From: Rhizaria sp. SCN 62-66
Lineage: Eukaryota; Rhizaria, unplaced
Assembly (NCBI GenBank): GCA_001724265.1
Contig: MEDY01000207.1
Coordinates: forward strand, 1 to 51,793
Reading direction: 5' to 3'
DNA length: 51,793 nt
Shown here: positions 32,666 through 44,300 of the stretch, in pieces
How the letters are laid out: every line of letters begins with the position of its first letter
How positions within the stretch are numbered: the first letter of the stretch is position 1
Notes under the pieces: model-generated
What the model was told of the DNA's origin: nothing
Databases searched by the model: none
The model's input: the letters and a program-made list of their open reading frames with translations, nothing else
Position numbers and translations under genes: made by a program

Positions 32666-33221
32666 GGTCGTGCGCGGGGCGAAGGGAACAAAGAGGACCG
32701 AGGATGGATGCAAAGGCGGGAAGATGTGACACCGCCGAGGTTAAGAAGGCTGCACGACAGGAAAAAAGAAATAATGAGCGATATGTCAAAGGCAAAGCAA
32801 ATGAAAAAATCAAGCTTAGTAGAAAAGCGCCAAAAGTTCTATTGCAAAAGAGATACACGACTTAATGCGGTTTTAGTGACGTGATAATCGCACATGATGC
32901 GGCGCGCAAAGGAGGAGAGATATGACGCAAGCCAGAAGTCGATATCTTTCCAACCGTAATCTAAAGTTCATTTTCCTCGTTTATCGCGCTGAAACAGAGC
33001 CCCACGGAGTTATGACCACAATATTCAAGAAGGCGAGAACTTAATGTGTTCAATAAATTACGTTGTTTTATTGCAAATACACAAATGCGGGGCGCAATCC
33101 CCGCTTAATACTAGTCATAACTCTTCGGCCCTGACATCAGCATGTGACGACTAGATCGAGTAGTCATTTCCAGACATAGATAACCAGTAGTACGCGTTCC
33201 ACCTCAGCGCGTATGTGTTCT
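32666..33221. other. Spacer between NUP85 3' end and proline-rich gene
   Basis: Tandem minus-strand arrangement: NUP85 ends and the proline-rich gene begins downstream. AT-rich, with an E2F-like site at 32827-32835. No gene recognised. Confidence 0.45.
32827..32835 (-). promoter_or_regulatory. E2F-like site upstream of proline-rich gene
   Basis: TTTTGGCGC on the minus strand, 162 bases before the chosen start codon, matches TTTSSCGC. Inferred from consensus only. Confidence 0.3.
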
Positions 33222-36200
33222 TCAGATGTTCACCGCGTCGGGGTCCTGCATCGCCACCGCGAGCTGCGCCGCCAGCACTTCGTTGACCCCCTCCAGTCCG
33301 TACAGCGCCTCGAATCCGCACTCGGCGTCCGCGCTCTTGCGGCTGCCGCCCGCGGCCGCGCCCGCAGCCACGCTAGACGCGTCCTTGCCCTCGTCCGCGC
33401 CCGCGGCGGCGGTGGAGGAGGCCGCGGCCGCGAGGGCGGCGAGGCGGGCATGCACAGGCACCGCCGCCGCGCCCGCGAGCGTGATGTTGGTGAGCGCGCG
33501 CAGCAGCACCGTGGCGCCCGAGACGGACAGCGCCGCGCTGCCGCCGTTGCCGCTCGCGCCGGAGCCGGAGCCGTTGCTGCTGCCAGCGCGCGCGAGCACG
33601 CTGCTGACCACTGAAGTCAGCACCGGCACAGCAGCACTGGCAGCGTTGGCGTGTGCGTGTGCGCGAGCGTGTGCGTTGCGCGTGCTGCCAGCGGGCTTGG
33701 CGGCGGCGACGGCAAGCGCGGCGGTGGCCTCCGCGGTGGCGGCAAGCACGACAAGCTGCCCCGCGGTCCGCAGCAGGTACGCCTGCACGGGCGGGGTCAC
33801 CACGACGGAGACCGCCGCCGCCGAGGCCGCCGCGGCGTCGGGGCCCGCGGCCACCGAGGCCGAAGTCCACAGCGACTGCGGCGGCGGCAGCGCCACGTGC
33901 GACAGTAGCGACACCACCAGGCGCAGCGCGGCGGCCGCAGATCGGGCCATGGCAGCCGCGGTCGTCGCCGCGGACACCGACGAAGCGCCCGCACCGGCGT
34001 TGGCCACGACGGTCTGAGCATTGCTGCTGCTGTTAGTGATGAGGGCGTGCAGCGCGGTGGCGATGCTCTCGATGCGGGCCCACATCGTGGTGAGCGCGAC
34101 GACGGGCTGCAGCCACAGCAGCGGGCCAGCGCTGTTGGCGTGCGCGGCGGCGACGCCGATGACCGCGACGAGGCGTGCGCGCGCCGCGGCGAACGCGGCC
34201 CACTTGTCGCCTACGGCCGAGGCGCAGCCGCTCGCGCTCGCGTGCTTGATGTGCGCACCGGGAGCGCACCACGCGCCGAGCCCACTGACGACGACGCCGG
34301 CGTTGCCCGCACTCGCACTCGTTGAACTGGCATTGCCCGATCCAAACCCGAGCCCAAAGCCGTTACTGCTGCTGCCGGCGGCGGCGGCGCTGTCGGTGTG
34401 GGTGTGGAGCGAGCGCGTGACCGTGGCGGGCGAGAGCAGTGTCGCGCCGACCTCGCGGGCATACTCGCCGGCGGCGTCAACCGCGGCGGCAACCGTGGCG
34501 GCAACGTACCCGCGCGCGCGGTCCTCGAGTCCACCCCTGAGCGCGAGCGAGACGGCCGCGGCGGGGCGCCCGGCGCGGTGGTGGCCCGCGGCCGCCGCCG
34601 CCGCGACCGCGCGCGCTTCGTCGACTAGTCCGTACTTGGCGCAGAGCGCGAGGAGCTTGTTCGTGGTGGCCGCGGAGTCGGGCGCGGTGCGCGCGACGAG
34701 GACTGCGATGCGCGCGCGGCCCTGCGAGAGGCAGTGCTCGTAGTAAGTCACCGCGAGCGGCCAGAGCGGGGTCCCCGCGTAGGTGTCCGCGAAGGCGACC
34801 AAGTACCACTCGCGCAGGTCGAGCGGCGCGGCGGGGTCGCAAGCCGTCTCGAGCGCGAGGCGGGCCAGCGCGGGCGCGCCCGTGGCAGCGACGGCGGCGC
34901 TGGCGAGCGCGACCGTGGTCGGCAGCGTCGTCTGCGCCGTGTGGGCCAGCAGGTCCGCCAGGTGCGCGCTCAGGAAGGGCAGCCGCACGGCGCCGTGCAC
35001 AGCCTGCAGCGACAGTAGCGCGTCGGTCGACAGGATCGCGAACAGCGCGCAGTCGAACACGCTTGCGGCAGAGGCGTTGGGATTCTTGGCGCTGGCGCTG
35101 GCGTTGGGGGAGATGGTGACGTTCTTGCTGTGGCAAGCCTTGTCGGCGAGCCATGTGACGGCATCGCGGCTCGCCCAGGGCTCCTTGAACGCCAGCGTGG
35201 CGCCCAGTAGCTCGGTCCAGGACTCAGAGGCCGCGGCAAGCGCGGGAGCCTCGCCCGCGAGCAGCTCGAGCAACGGCGCCGTCTCAGGCAGCGCCGCGAA
35301 GACCGCCGACGCGCGCGCGGAGGCGACGTCGCGCTGCCAGAGCAGAAACTGCTGCTGCAGCGCGTCCACGCTCGCGCTCCCACTGACGCCAGACGCGGAG
35401 GAGTAGCCGTTGCTGTTCTCGCCGTCCTCGCCGTCATCGTCGTCGTCGTTGTCGACGTTGGCGTTGGCGTTGAGTGAGGGCAGGGACACGTTGAGCGAGC
35501 TGGCGAGTTCCGCGATGGCGGCGTTGCCGGCGAAGGTGGGGCACGTAAGCACGAGCGTGACGAGCAGCTCGCGCGCGCCGGGCGCCTGCGTCTCGAGCAC
35601 GTCGTTGGCGGCCAGCAGGCGCACGGCATCGACCACGCGCCCGCATGCCAGGAGCCGGCCCACGGCGGCCCAGTACGCCGCGCTGTGTACGCCGCTGCTG
35701 CCGCCGTTGCTGCTGCCTGTAGCAGACGCGATAAAGGTGTTCAGGTACGCGGGGGGCTCGGCGGTGCGCTGGAGCCAGTCCAGGTACTGGGCCGTGATGT
35801 TGGCGTGAGGGTCCAGGTGCGCGATCTCGAACAGGTGCCAGAGCGCCTTGCCCGTCTCCAGCACGCGCAGCGCCGCCAGATCGGGGTACCGCGCGCTGTG
35901 CGTGGCTTGGCCGTTGCTGCTGTTGTTGTTGTGGTTGGCGAGGGCGGCGGCGTGGAGGAAGGCCTCGAGCTCCGCGCGGTAGGCCTTGCTCTGGTGTAAG
36001 AGGTATGCGCGGCGGGTCGCGTCGTCGGTCAGAGTCGGCGCGGTGGCCTGCAGGGCTGCGAAGATGCCGTGCCAGCTCGTCAGCAGCGAACGCAGCAACA
36101 GTGGGTCGTCCGAGTGGCGGTGGAACTGCACCTGCGACGGGGCCGACGCGCTGGCGGCAGCGGCGACGGCGAAGGTGGACCCGGGGCCGAAGGACGCGAC

Positions 36201-36236
36201 GGCCGACGGATGGCCCTTGCTGAGCGGGGCGGACAT
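33222..36236 (-). CDS. NUP85: Nuclear pore complex protein Nup85
   Basis: Alpha-helical scaffold nucleoporin of the Y (Nup107-160) complex, binding Seh1. Intronless, 1004 residues (human 656). Conserved blocks: KALWHLFEIAHLDPHA with YLDWLQRTAEPPAYL near residues 126-160, PFLSAHLADLLAHT near 420, and LREWYLVAFADTYAG with LWPLAVTYYEHCLSQGR near 470-500, which follow the order and wording of the family. The expected N-terminal beta-blade that completes the Seh1 propeller is not obvious in the short, Ala/Ser-rich N-terminus. The rest is an Ala-rich helical solenoid with low-complexity inserts, including an Asp run near residue 262. Start at the ATG at 36236. It diverges from the SURF6-like gene. 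Identification rests on three blocks, so I am confident of the family but not of all domain limits. Confidence 0.85.
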   Translation of the reverse strand: MSAPLSKGHPSAVASFGPGSTFAVAAAASASAPSQVQFHRHSDDPLLLRSLLTSWHGIFAALQATAPTLTDDATRRAYLLHQSKAYRAELEAFLHAAALANHNNNSSNGQATHSARYPDLAALRVLETGKALWHLFEIAHLDPHANITAQYLDWLQRTAEPPAYLNTFIASATGSSNGGSSGVHSAAYWAAVGRLLACGRVVDAVRLLAANDVLETQAPGARELLVTLVLTCPTFAGNAAIAELASSLNVSLPSLNANANVDNDDDDDGEDGENSNGYSSASGVSGSASVDALQQQFLLWQRDVASARASAVFAALPETAPLLELLAGEAPALAAASESWTELLGATLAFKEPWASRDAVTWLADKACHSKNVTISPNASASAKNPNASAASVFDCALFAILSTDALLSLQAVHGAVRLPFLSAHLADLLAHTAQTTLPTTVALASAAVAATGAPALARLALETACDPAAPLDLREWYLVAFADTYAGTPLWPLAVTYYEHCLSQGRARIAVLVARTAPDSAATTNKLLALCAKYGLVDEARAVAAAAAAGHHRAGRPAAAVSLALRGGLEDRARGYVAATVAAAVDAAGEYAREVGATLLSPATVTRSLHTHTDSAAAAGSSSNGFGLGFGSGNASSTSASAGNAGVVVSGLGAWCAPGAHIKHASASGCASAVGDKWAAFAAARARLVAVIGVAAAHANSAGPLLWLQPVVALTTMWARIESIATALHALITNSSSNAQTVVANAGAGASSVSAATTAAAMARSAAAALRLVVSLLSHVALPPPQSLWTSASVAAGPDAAAASAAAVSVVVTPPVQAYLLRTAGQLVVLAATAEATAALAVAAAKPAGSTRNAHARAHAHANAASAAVPVLTSVVSSVLARAGSSNGSGSGASGNGGSAALSVSGATVLLRALTNITLAGAAAVPVHARLAALAAAASSTAAAGADEGKDASSVAAGAAAGGSRKSADAECGFEALYGLEGVNEVLAAQLAVAMQDPDAVNI

Positions 36237-36956
36237 CTGTAGGACTGTCGGTGCCAGCAGAGTCTTTGAGAAACGGAAACGGGTGGGGTCTGTTGTTGAT
36301 GGTCAGTGAGGTTGTTGTTAGTAAGGGCAATGACAGGGATGGGAGAAGAAGAGCGGGTCGGCAACAGTCGAGCAGTTGTGAGACAGGAGAGGTGAATGCA
36401 GAGGATAGATGAGATCTGTTTGAAAAAGTGTGAGTACAAAAAAACACATCGCAATCATGCAGTACTGATGACCTCCGTATCATTTCTAATGACGGATGTT
36501 GGAGATGTGGCTTAATGTCCAGAAGCAAGGAGCTGTTGCGCTGCCTGTCTACCGGTTAGCGAGACCGAGGACACGCTTGCACTAAAGGATATATGATATA
36601 GGCAGCTAGTAACCGCAACATCGTAAGTAAGGGAATGTAACCACCACAATGGGATATACTGACGTCGAAGGATGCGTTCAGAGGCTCTTGTTTACGTGCG
36701 CTAGATGTGTTTGCGAGGTCTCTCCAGTGTGTTTGAGGTCGATGACCGTGGGAGTTCGAGAGGCCTCGGACCAGGTTGAGTCGCGTTCGGGAATGAGGAA
36801 ATACGTCATCAAAAATCCGACAGTAGCATTGCGCACACTGGCACACATTTGAACACAACGCGAATATTATATTCCTTTAATAATCACTCTTGTGAACCTC
36901 TTTCTCATGCGACCATCACCTCCTTTTATCCTTCCTCTTGCTCAGACCGAGTGCCT
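36237..36956. promoter_or_regulatory. Shared upstream region of NUP85 and SURF6-like gene
   Basis: Divergent spacer of 720 bases, of mixed composition and AT-rich near 36560-36660. No RNA gene recognised. A GTTCGA-containing stretch at 36751-36765 was considered as a tRNA B box and rejected. Confidence 0.4.
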
Positions 36957-38667
36957 ATGTCCAAGGATCTCGCAAAGTCCACCCTGGACCACCTAAACTG
37001 TACGTCATGCATTAACAACACTTATTTATGGATATAATAATAGCGACTCTACCGTGCTATTTTGGTTTTGTTGTCATTGACGTATGTCTTTATGGTAGAC
37101 TACCGCGTTTCAGCCGCTCACTCTCGTTTCACAATGCTTGCTCTGTGCTCCCTGTCTCCCTCTGCATATGCACTCACACCCGCTTCTCTTACGTATTTCT
37201 TTAACATAGTCTTTGACAACATGATGTCACGGACGTCCTTCGCCAAGCGTCGCACCCTGGAGGAGCCCAACATCAACGCCAAGGTACGCACACAGCGCTT
37301 TTGCACAACGCAAACCTTGCGACAGTTGCTTTCGTTCCCCTGTCTCTGTCCGCTGCTCTTGAATCGTACCCAACCATAACATCACTGGGACATTGCGGAT
37401 ATAACGCACACTTGCACTGTTTACGATATATGCTTTCTTCTGTTCCGCATTGATACTCAATCTCTAGCTTTTGTGACTCACACCTTAATATTCACCAATC
37501 GCAATTGCCTTTCTCTGTTTCGCCCCGCGCGCACAGTACCTGTTCAAGCGCGACGGCTGCGCCCCCGGCGTGAACAAGCAGGACCCCAACGCGGACCCCA
37601 AGGCGCTTGCGGCCGCCAAGAAGGCCAAGAAGGCGGCCAAGGAGGCCCACGCGCGCGGCGCCAAGCGTGCCCTCCAGGCCGACGACGTCGACGCCGACGC
37701 CTCCGAGCCCGAGGCCGAAGAGGAGGAGGAAAGCGACGATGACTCGAGCGAGGCCGTGTCCGCGCAGCCGAAGCGCCAGTCCGAGGCTGAGCTCAAGTTC
37801 CAGGCGAACCAGAGCCGTCTCGTGCCGATCAACTACGCGACGCTGGACGAGCTGAAGCAGCGCATCCGCGACAAGGTCGAGGCGTCGCGGGTCACACGCG
37901 AGGCCGGCGAGGGCAAGCGCGCGTTGATCAAGGCCAAGCGTGCGGAGAAGGCGGCGCGCGAGAAGGCCAAGGCGAAGAAGAAGGCCGGCGAGAACGCGGG
38001 CACGGTGCAGCAGCAGCAGAAGGCGCGCCAGGGCGACGACAAGAATGGCAAGGCCGACGCTGACGCCGCGTCCAACGGCGCCAACGTCGCGCACAAGAGC
38101 AAGCGGCCGCGGCCGACGCTGGCGCCGGACGCGGCGGCGCTCAAGACGGACGCGAGCAAGATCGGCCTCGAGCTGCAGTTCGGCGCCGTCGCCGTGCCGC
38201 AGAAGGTCAAGGACCTGGAGAAGGCGCTGTCCACCACGGACTCGGGCGCTCCCGTCCGCGGGTCCGGCAGCGCGGGCGCGGCGCTGGCCAAGATCCGCGA
38301 GGAGAAGGCGGCTCTGGCGCGGCTGCGCGAGAGCGGCAAGGTGGCCGAGGCCGAGGCGCTGGAGCAGAAGAGCAAGATGGAGAAGCTGCTGATGCTGGCG
38401 CAGGGCGGCAAGGTGGTCGACTCGGAGAAGCGGCTGCGCAAGGAGAAGAAGGATGGCAAGAGCAAGAAGGAGGAGAGCGAGAAGAAGTGGAAGGCGCAGA
38501 AGAAGGGCGAGGAGACGCAGCGCAACAAGGCGGCGGCGACGCGCGAGAGCAACGTCAAGGCGCGCCTCGAGAAGCGCATGCAGCAGAAGCAGGGCACGTA
38601 CAAGAAGCCCAAGAAGCCCGTCAAGAAGGACGGCAAGGGCGGCAAGGGCAAGGGCAGCAAGAAGTAA
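36957..38667 (+). CDS. SURF6/Rrp14-like nucleolar ribosome-biogenesis protein
   Basis: Three exons, 36957-36999, 37210-37283 and 37537-38667 (donors GTACGT and GTACGC), give 415 residues. The SURF6/Rrp14 family acts in the nucleolus on large-subunit precursor assembly. The hallmark C-terminal domain is visible: EALEQKSKMEKLLMLAQGGK, then KVVDSEKRLRKEKKDGKSKK, then KWKAQKKGEETQRNKAAATR and ESNVKARLEKR, in the family order. The N-terminal exons give a short helical start (FFDNMMSRTSF) as in Rrp14. The middle is a Lys/Ala/Glu-rich coiled-coil region with an acidic block (EEEEESDDDSSE). The two tiny first exons are called from splice signals and matching phases, so they are less certain than exon 3. 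The C-terminus is a Lys-Gly-rich tail like the run in the membrane protein at 5401-5529. Confidence 0.85.
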
Positions 38668-39183
38668 GCGGCCAGCCCAGCATGACCTGCTTTGTCGCAT
38701 TCCGCGCGCGCTGTAACACTGTGCTCGCTCCATCTTTTTTGTTATTGTTAACTAGTACACCTAAGTATGACGTTTGATGTTGGTATATTGATATAGTAGA
38801 AACGAAAAAATAAAGACTTTTAAACTATAATCACTTGCTTTATATTTCGTTCTTGTATCTTTGGTGTATCTATTCGATGTTTTAGCAGACGTGACACGTG
38901 TGTCTGTGTCAACGGCCAGCGTCGCTGGCTTCATGATGCTCGTCAGCTGGGGTTTCGATGAAGCATTTTTGCAAGGGGTGTTTGTAGTGCTCCAATCGTC
39001 AGATTGATATGTCGTACTGTTAATTTGTTTGAATAGCGGTATAAATGCAATTTCGATTTTCCTTATTTCGCCAAAACGTATTTGTCCCCACTTTTGCGTA
39101 CTTTTCTCACCCCCCCCACATACACGATCACCACCCCCACGTTGCGTTCGTCGCCCCACTTTGCCTCGCTGCCATCCAGTCGC
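38668..39183. other. Spacer between SURF6-like gene and CMC1
   Basis: AT-rich SURF6 3' end, then a C-rich patch at about 39105-39140 just before the CMC1 start. No gene or RNA recognised. Confidence 0.45.
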
Positions 39184-39949
39184 ATGTCCTCCTCCGAGCC
39201 CCAGAGCTCTTCCCTCGCCGCGCCCTCTGGCGCCGACGCCGGGTCCGACCGCATCTCGTACGACGGCTACGCCCCGCAGTCGTACATGGACAGGCACGTG
39301 GTGCGCCACCTGCGCCACATGCGCGACAAGGAGTACATCCGCATCGCCTGGCGCAACTGCAAGGAGTACTCCGCCGTCTACCAGGCCTGCACTGAGAGTA
39401 CGTTTACATGACTGCAATGCACACACGAAGTGCCATTCTGATTCAGCTTGATTGGCATGCACTATAGCTGTTGGAAGTGCCGGCTTCGTCGAAGGATGCT
39501 GCGCTTTCGCAGATTGTCTCTGTTTGCTAACGGACTATTTACCCATTATTCTTATTGGACGTTATTTGTTTTGCATTATAGAGCACCCCTACCTGGCTCC
39601 GTTTAAGTGCCGCGACTCTCTCAACGAGATGAAGGTCTGCATCAACCGTCAGTACGTCACAGCCACATAGTGTCCTCCCATCAAGCTGATATTGTACTAT
39701 ATAATATACATTGGTACTGCCTGCTTTTTGTGACGTTTATGTTATTTTATCATGTTGCTATGTGCACTAACCTTCCTCTTTCTTTTGTTTTGTGTTGTTC
39801 CGTGTCTGTCTCTGTGCCCTCTCAGGATGGTGCGCCAGCGCGAGCAGGCGGTCGAGATCGACCGTGTCCCCACCGTCGACCCATCGCAGCTCATTGACAT
39901 TGACACCGCGTCGAAGCAGCTTGGCAGCGATGTCACCAAGGGACAGTGA
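39184..39949 (+). CDS. CMC1: Twin-CX9C protein CMC1 (cytochrome oxidase assembly)
   Basis: Three exons, 39184-39397, 39582-39651 and 39826-39949 (donors all GTACGT), give 135 residues. CMC1 is a small mitochondrial intermembrane-space protein that helps complex IV assembly with COX1. Seen: YMDRHVVRHLRHMRDKEY, then the twin CX9C helices CKEYSAVYQAC and CRDSLNEMKVC, which would form two disulfides through the Mia40 pathway, and a charged helix MVRQREQAVEIDR. The first intron splits a Lys codon between the CX9C halves and the second splits a Gln codon; both phases agree. The N-terminal 25 residues are Ser/Ala-rich and of no recognised function. CMC1 is preferred over CMC2 because of the long RHLRHMRDKEY lead-in. 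Confidence 0.9.
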
Positions 39950-41352
39950 GCGTGTCGTTGTGAAAACCATACCTACCTGTAATCCTTGACACACGAAAAG
40001 CAGCTGTCGAGGGACTTAGGGTTGCATTCAGGGGGAAGTTGTCAGAAGGAAATATTAATAGATTTACGCAGTATGTTGTCTGTGACGGCGACAATGCAGG
40101 TGGTAAGCACGAATTCCGCCCACTGTCGCAGTCACTGAGTGTTGCAGGGGTACGGCACCGGCCATTCGTGCTGTCTGTATTGCCATTGTATCTTAAGTCA
40201 TTGACTTGTGGGGATTATTGAGGACTTGGGGGCACCCGATTTCATGACTTCAATACAAAACCATATAATTTATTCACGTTTATTCGTTCTTTCTTGAAAC
40301 AACCTTCTCGGCATCATTGCATTTCTGGACGTTCGGCGATGTTTGATGATCAATAAACCAACACACGCGCAGATAAAGCTTTGAAAGTTGACTTGACATA
40401 TCGCAATACGCGTAACGTGGGATGATTTAAGTCAGAAATACACAGAGACATGATGATAGGCTGTCTCACGTGATCGACCAATCTTGCGGTCGCAATGGAC
40501 CAACGGACATCCAGTTTTAGCGAACGAAGTCAGGAGAGATATGGCACATATCCATCATAACTAGCCCAAAGCTGTTGTATTATTGATGGAATTATCAGCT
40601 TTGCGCTGTATTTAGAATTGAACGATCTGGAGCTGCTGTATTCGACACTTTGTGTTCAATGCTCAAATTACGATCTGCATTGGCACAACACACATTCGGA
40701 GCATTTCCAGAGCTATACAACCGAATCACATTGATTTATTTTATGTATACAAGAATCTATTGCTAAAAAGCAGTATGACCGTAGCATTTTCTGAAAAGAA
40801 ATTGTTAGCACATGTTTCTTCTGGGAAAGCTGCGTTGCTGACAGAGATGAGGGGCAACGCTATTTCATCAAAAGTGGATAATCTGCAGCTTAAAACCTAT
40901 TAAATCAGTTGAAATTATAAATCCCCAATGGAAATCTTAAGGAAACCAGCATACTAACATTTTACTTATTTGTAACGATGAATTACCGAGATATCGCGAG
41001 TTGGACACATTGTTGCGATCTTTGCTTTTAGAAGGCACCACGGATCGCGCTGGAGGTTTTGTCATTTCGCTCTCTGGGGAGAGTTTTATTATTACAGAGT
41101 TCTTCTTCCAATGTGACTATGATAGCAATATTATTCTTGATTGCAGTAGTATCAAAGCGGAAATATAATATATTAAATATATGCGCGAGAAAATCATTGT
41201 TACAAGTCAGATCTCTTATATTTTCGTTTCGGCCCCTTCTTGCCCATACGTGTAGCCCCTTCGCAACCTTGTAGTTTGGCGTTGTTTGACTTCGATTACA
41301 AGCTTCTAAGCCTCCAATCCTTCTATTAATAATCCGCCACAACTTTTCAACA
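39950..41352. other. AT-rich 1.4 kb spacer without recognised gene
   Basis: Between CMC1 and the large membrane protein. AT-rich throughout, with AATAAA near 40353. A frame of 83 codons at 40652-40903 has spacer-like composition and no motif. I see no RNA gene or repeat family. Confidence 0.5.
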
Positions 41353-44300
41353 ATGACTGCGCAGACGTCGTTTTTGACACGCCGTATTATGACAGGACGG
41401 TTCTCTCACTTTTCGCTGCTCTTGGTTGCGGTCATTGCCGCGGCGGCTCTGAGTAGCACCTACGTCGCCGCCGCCGGTTTCGTCCAAGCCTCTCTCTCTG
41501 CCGCATACGACTTTACCGATGGCTACACCGCCTCTGGTGGCGTTGAAGTTCCGCTTAGCGTTTCTACCGCGAACCAGATCGCCAACGGTCTGGGCGAGTT
41601 GCTGTTCAGTGACTCGAACAAAGCCACGACCTGGAGTCAAGATGTACGTCTCTCTCTCACGCCATGGACTTGCATTGAAATTAAATTATTATTTCATGCG
41701 GTAAAATATCAATTACATTTGTTTTCACTTTTATTATTTTGATTTTGTTTGTACACATTTAGGGCCCGTACTACGGTGTTTCATTCGATGGCACCTCTGC
41801 ATCGTCGCTCACCAGCGCCGCCACTATCACCGAGGCGATTGATTCCCTCAACCCTTCGCCCTATGACCCGTCAATTGTGGTCCACGCTATTATCACCCCT
41901 GCGTCCACAACCGCTATGTACGCGCCGCTGCTTGCCATCGGCGAGTCCTTCTCGGCCGAGGAGAGCGGCTCCGGCACCGAGGACTGCAGCAAGGTCACCC
42001 TCGTTCTCGTCCAGAACAACCACCTGCTCCGTCTTCTGGGAAACACGCCCAACTCCACGCGCTGTGTAGAACTGTACAGCACCGCTTTGCCCACCACGCG
42101 CCCGCTCGCGCCCGTGAACGTGGCGCTCAACGTGCGTGAGACCGAACCCGGCGTACTGCGCGCGACCATCGCCGTCGACGGACTGCTCACCAGCGCCTCG
42201 CCCGTCGACTCGGAGCTCACGCTCGCGGCCGACACGCTCAAGCAGAAGCTCACCGTTGCACCCGCGGCCGCCGGCGCTGTGTCGCAGTGGCGTGGCACGG
42301 TGCACCACATCGCCGCATACTTGGGCCGCTCTATCGGCAACACTGACTTCAAGGCCATCACCAACGCTGTGCTGCCCGTGCTGCCGCCGCGCCTCGCCCC
42401 GCGCGTGGCCGCCAAGGCCGACGGCAGCGTCACCGCGATGGCCGGCGGCCTGCTGGTCGCCGAGCACAGCGGTCTTGGTTTCACCGTTGGCAGCGACATC
42501 ATCAGCGCCGGCGACGGCGCCATCTCCGAGGTGACCGTGAGCAGTGTCAGCAGCGAGAGCTTCTGGGCCTGCTACTCGCTCACGGTCACCCCCACTGGGT
42601 CCGACGCCGCGGTCACAATCTCTGAGTCGTCCCAGCTCCCCGTGACTGTGAGCAGCTCGAGCGTGCTTACGGTCACCAGCACCGGCGACTACAAGACTTG
42701 CATCACTCCGGCCCCCGTCGCGACGCACATCAACGTCGTCGCGCGTACGGTCATCCTCCCCTCAAACGCCGCCGCCTCGGCGCCGCAGGTGACCGCAAAC
42801 GAGACGCGCTACTCGTCGTGGTGGCCGGTCGCGCAGTCAGTCGCCGTCTCCGTGTCGGACGCGTCGCCGCCCACCGCGGTGGACCTGACCACAAAGCTCA
42901 CCGCGCGCACGCGCCGCTGGCTGGAGCCCTTCACGGGCGCTAACAACGACGCCTCGCTGCAGATGATCTCGGCCAAGATCACCGCACTGCCCAGCTCTTC
43001 GGCGTTTGCGCTGTACAGCTGGGACGCACAGGCCGCCGCTCTGGGCCCCGCCAGCGAGGCCGCGGCCGCAAAGGTCCTCAACGAGTCCTACTGGCAGCGC
43101 ATCACCGCCGTGCCTTTCACTGTCGCGGCCACCAAGCTGCCCGGCGAGACCGCGTCTTCGTTCAAGGTCGCCGTCAAGCACACGTACACCACGGCAAGCA
43201 CCGTCGCGCCTGCCGCCCCGCTAAGCTCCGCCGAGCTTGAGGCCAGCGCGTTCACATTTACTGTGACGAGCGAGAATGGCCGCGAGTCCGAGCCCACGAC
43301 GCGCTCGCTGAGTGCTGAGACTTGGGTGACCGTGCGCGCCAACGCCCCCGGCTCCAGCCCCGCGAGCGTGGTGTCGGTGCAGCCGCTGACAACGACCGTG
43401 ATCACCGCACCCTTTGCTGACGCGGCCGCCGAGGCCAACGTGGCGTCCGCGCTGGGTCACAGTCAGCCCGCGGAGTCTACAACTCCGGACTACATCAGCC
43501 TCGTGATCACCTCGCTGCCCACGGTTGGCACGCTCATGGTCCCCGTCACCCACACCACCAGCATCAACAGCGCTGACAATAGCGATGTCAGCGAGTACAT
43601 TGACCACAGCGGCGTCGACGATAACGCGCAGAGGCGCGCTAAGACAACTGCGGACGTGCTTGCAACGCTGTCCCAGACACATCCGCACCTCAAGACGGCG
43701 TCGTTCAGCACCAAGCTGGCCGCTCTGGTCCGTCTCACCGGCCGCTCTCCGCGCGCGGCCAACCGCCTCCTCCGCGGCGGCGACGACGAGGACGAGTTTG
43801 CCACGGCTGCCACGCCGGTCGCGATGCGCAACCTGACCGAGGAGGACCTGCCGTTCGCGACTGCGGGGCCCACGGTCACCTACCGCGCGCCCGACGGCGT
43901 GCAGAGCCGCCTCAACGCACCAGTTTCGGACTCGTTCACGTACTTCGCATACGACCGCCGCTACGGCGTCGCCGCGTCGGAGGCCACCACAACCGCGGTC
44001 ACGCTTGCTGTGATCACGAACGCACCCAAGCTGCGCCCGCAGACCACACCGAACGTCTCCAACACCGGCGCCGTGACCGACGCTGAGGTCAAGCTGGCGT
44101 ACAACGACGAGGAGAGCGCGCTTCGGATCAAGGTGGGCAGCTCGCTGTCGCTGAACATGACGTTCAGCGACTCCGACGAGGGCGACATGAGCGCGAGCAC
44201 CGTCGACGTTGTCATCACGTGCAACTGCGGCGGCCTGCGTTTCAGCCTCAACGGCACGCAGGCGGAAACAAGCGCGATCGTGCTCGAGTCGACCGAGCTC

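Noticed and set aside
36751-36765. GTTCGA-containing stretch resembling a tRNA B box
   Set aside because: No A box at the right distance and no cloverleaf could be formed around it.
5401-38660. Lys-Gly-rich tracts in the membrane protein and SURF6-like gene as evidence of a mobile or duplicated element
   Set aside because: They share only a simple GGCAAG unit with different surroundings; independent expansion explains them.
40652-40903. 83-codon open frame downstream of CMC1
   Set aside because: AT-rich, no motif, and below the length that chance frames reach here.
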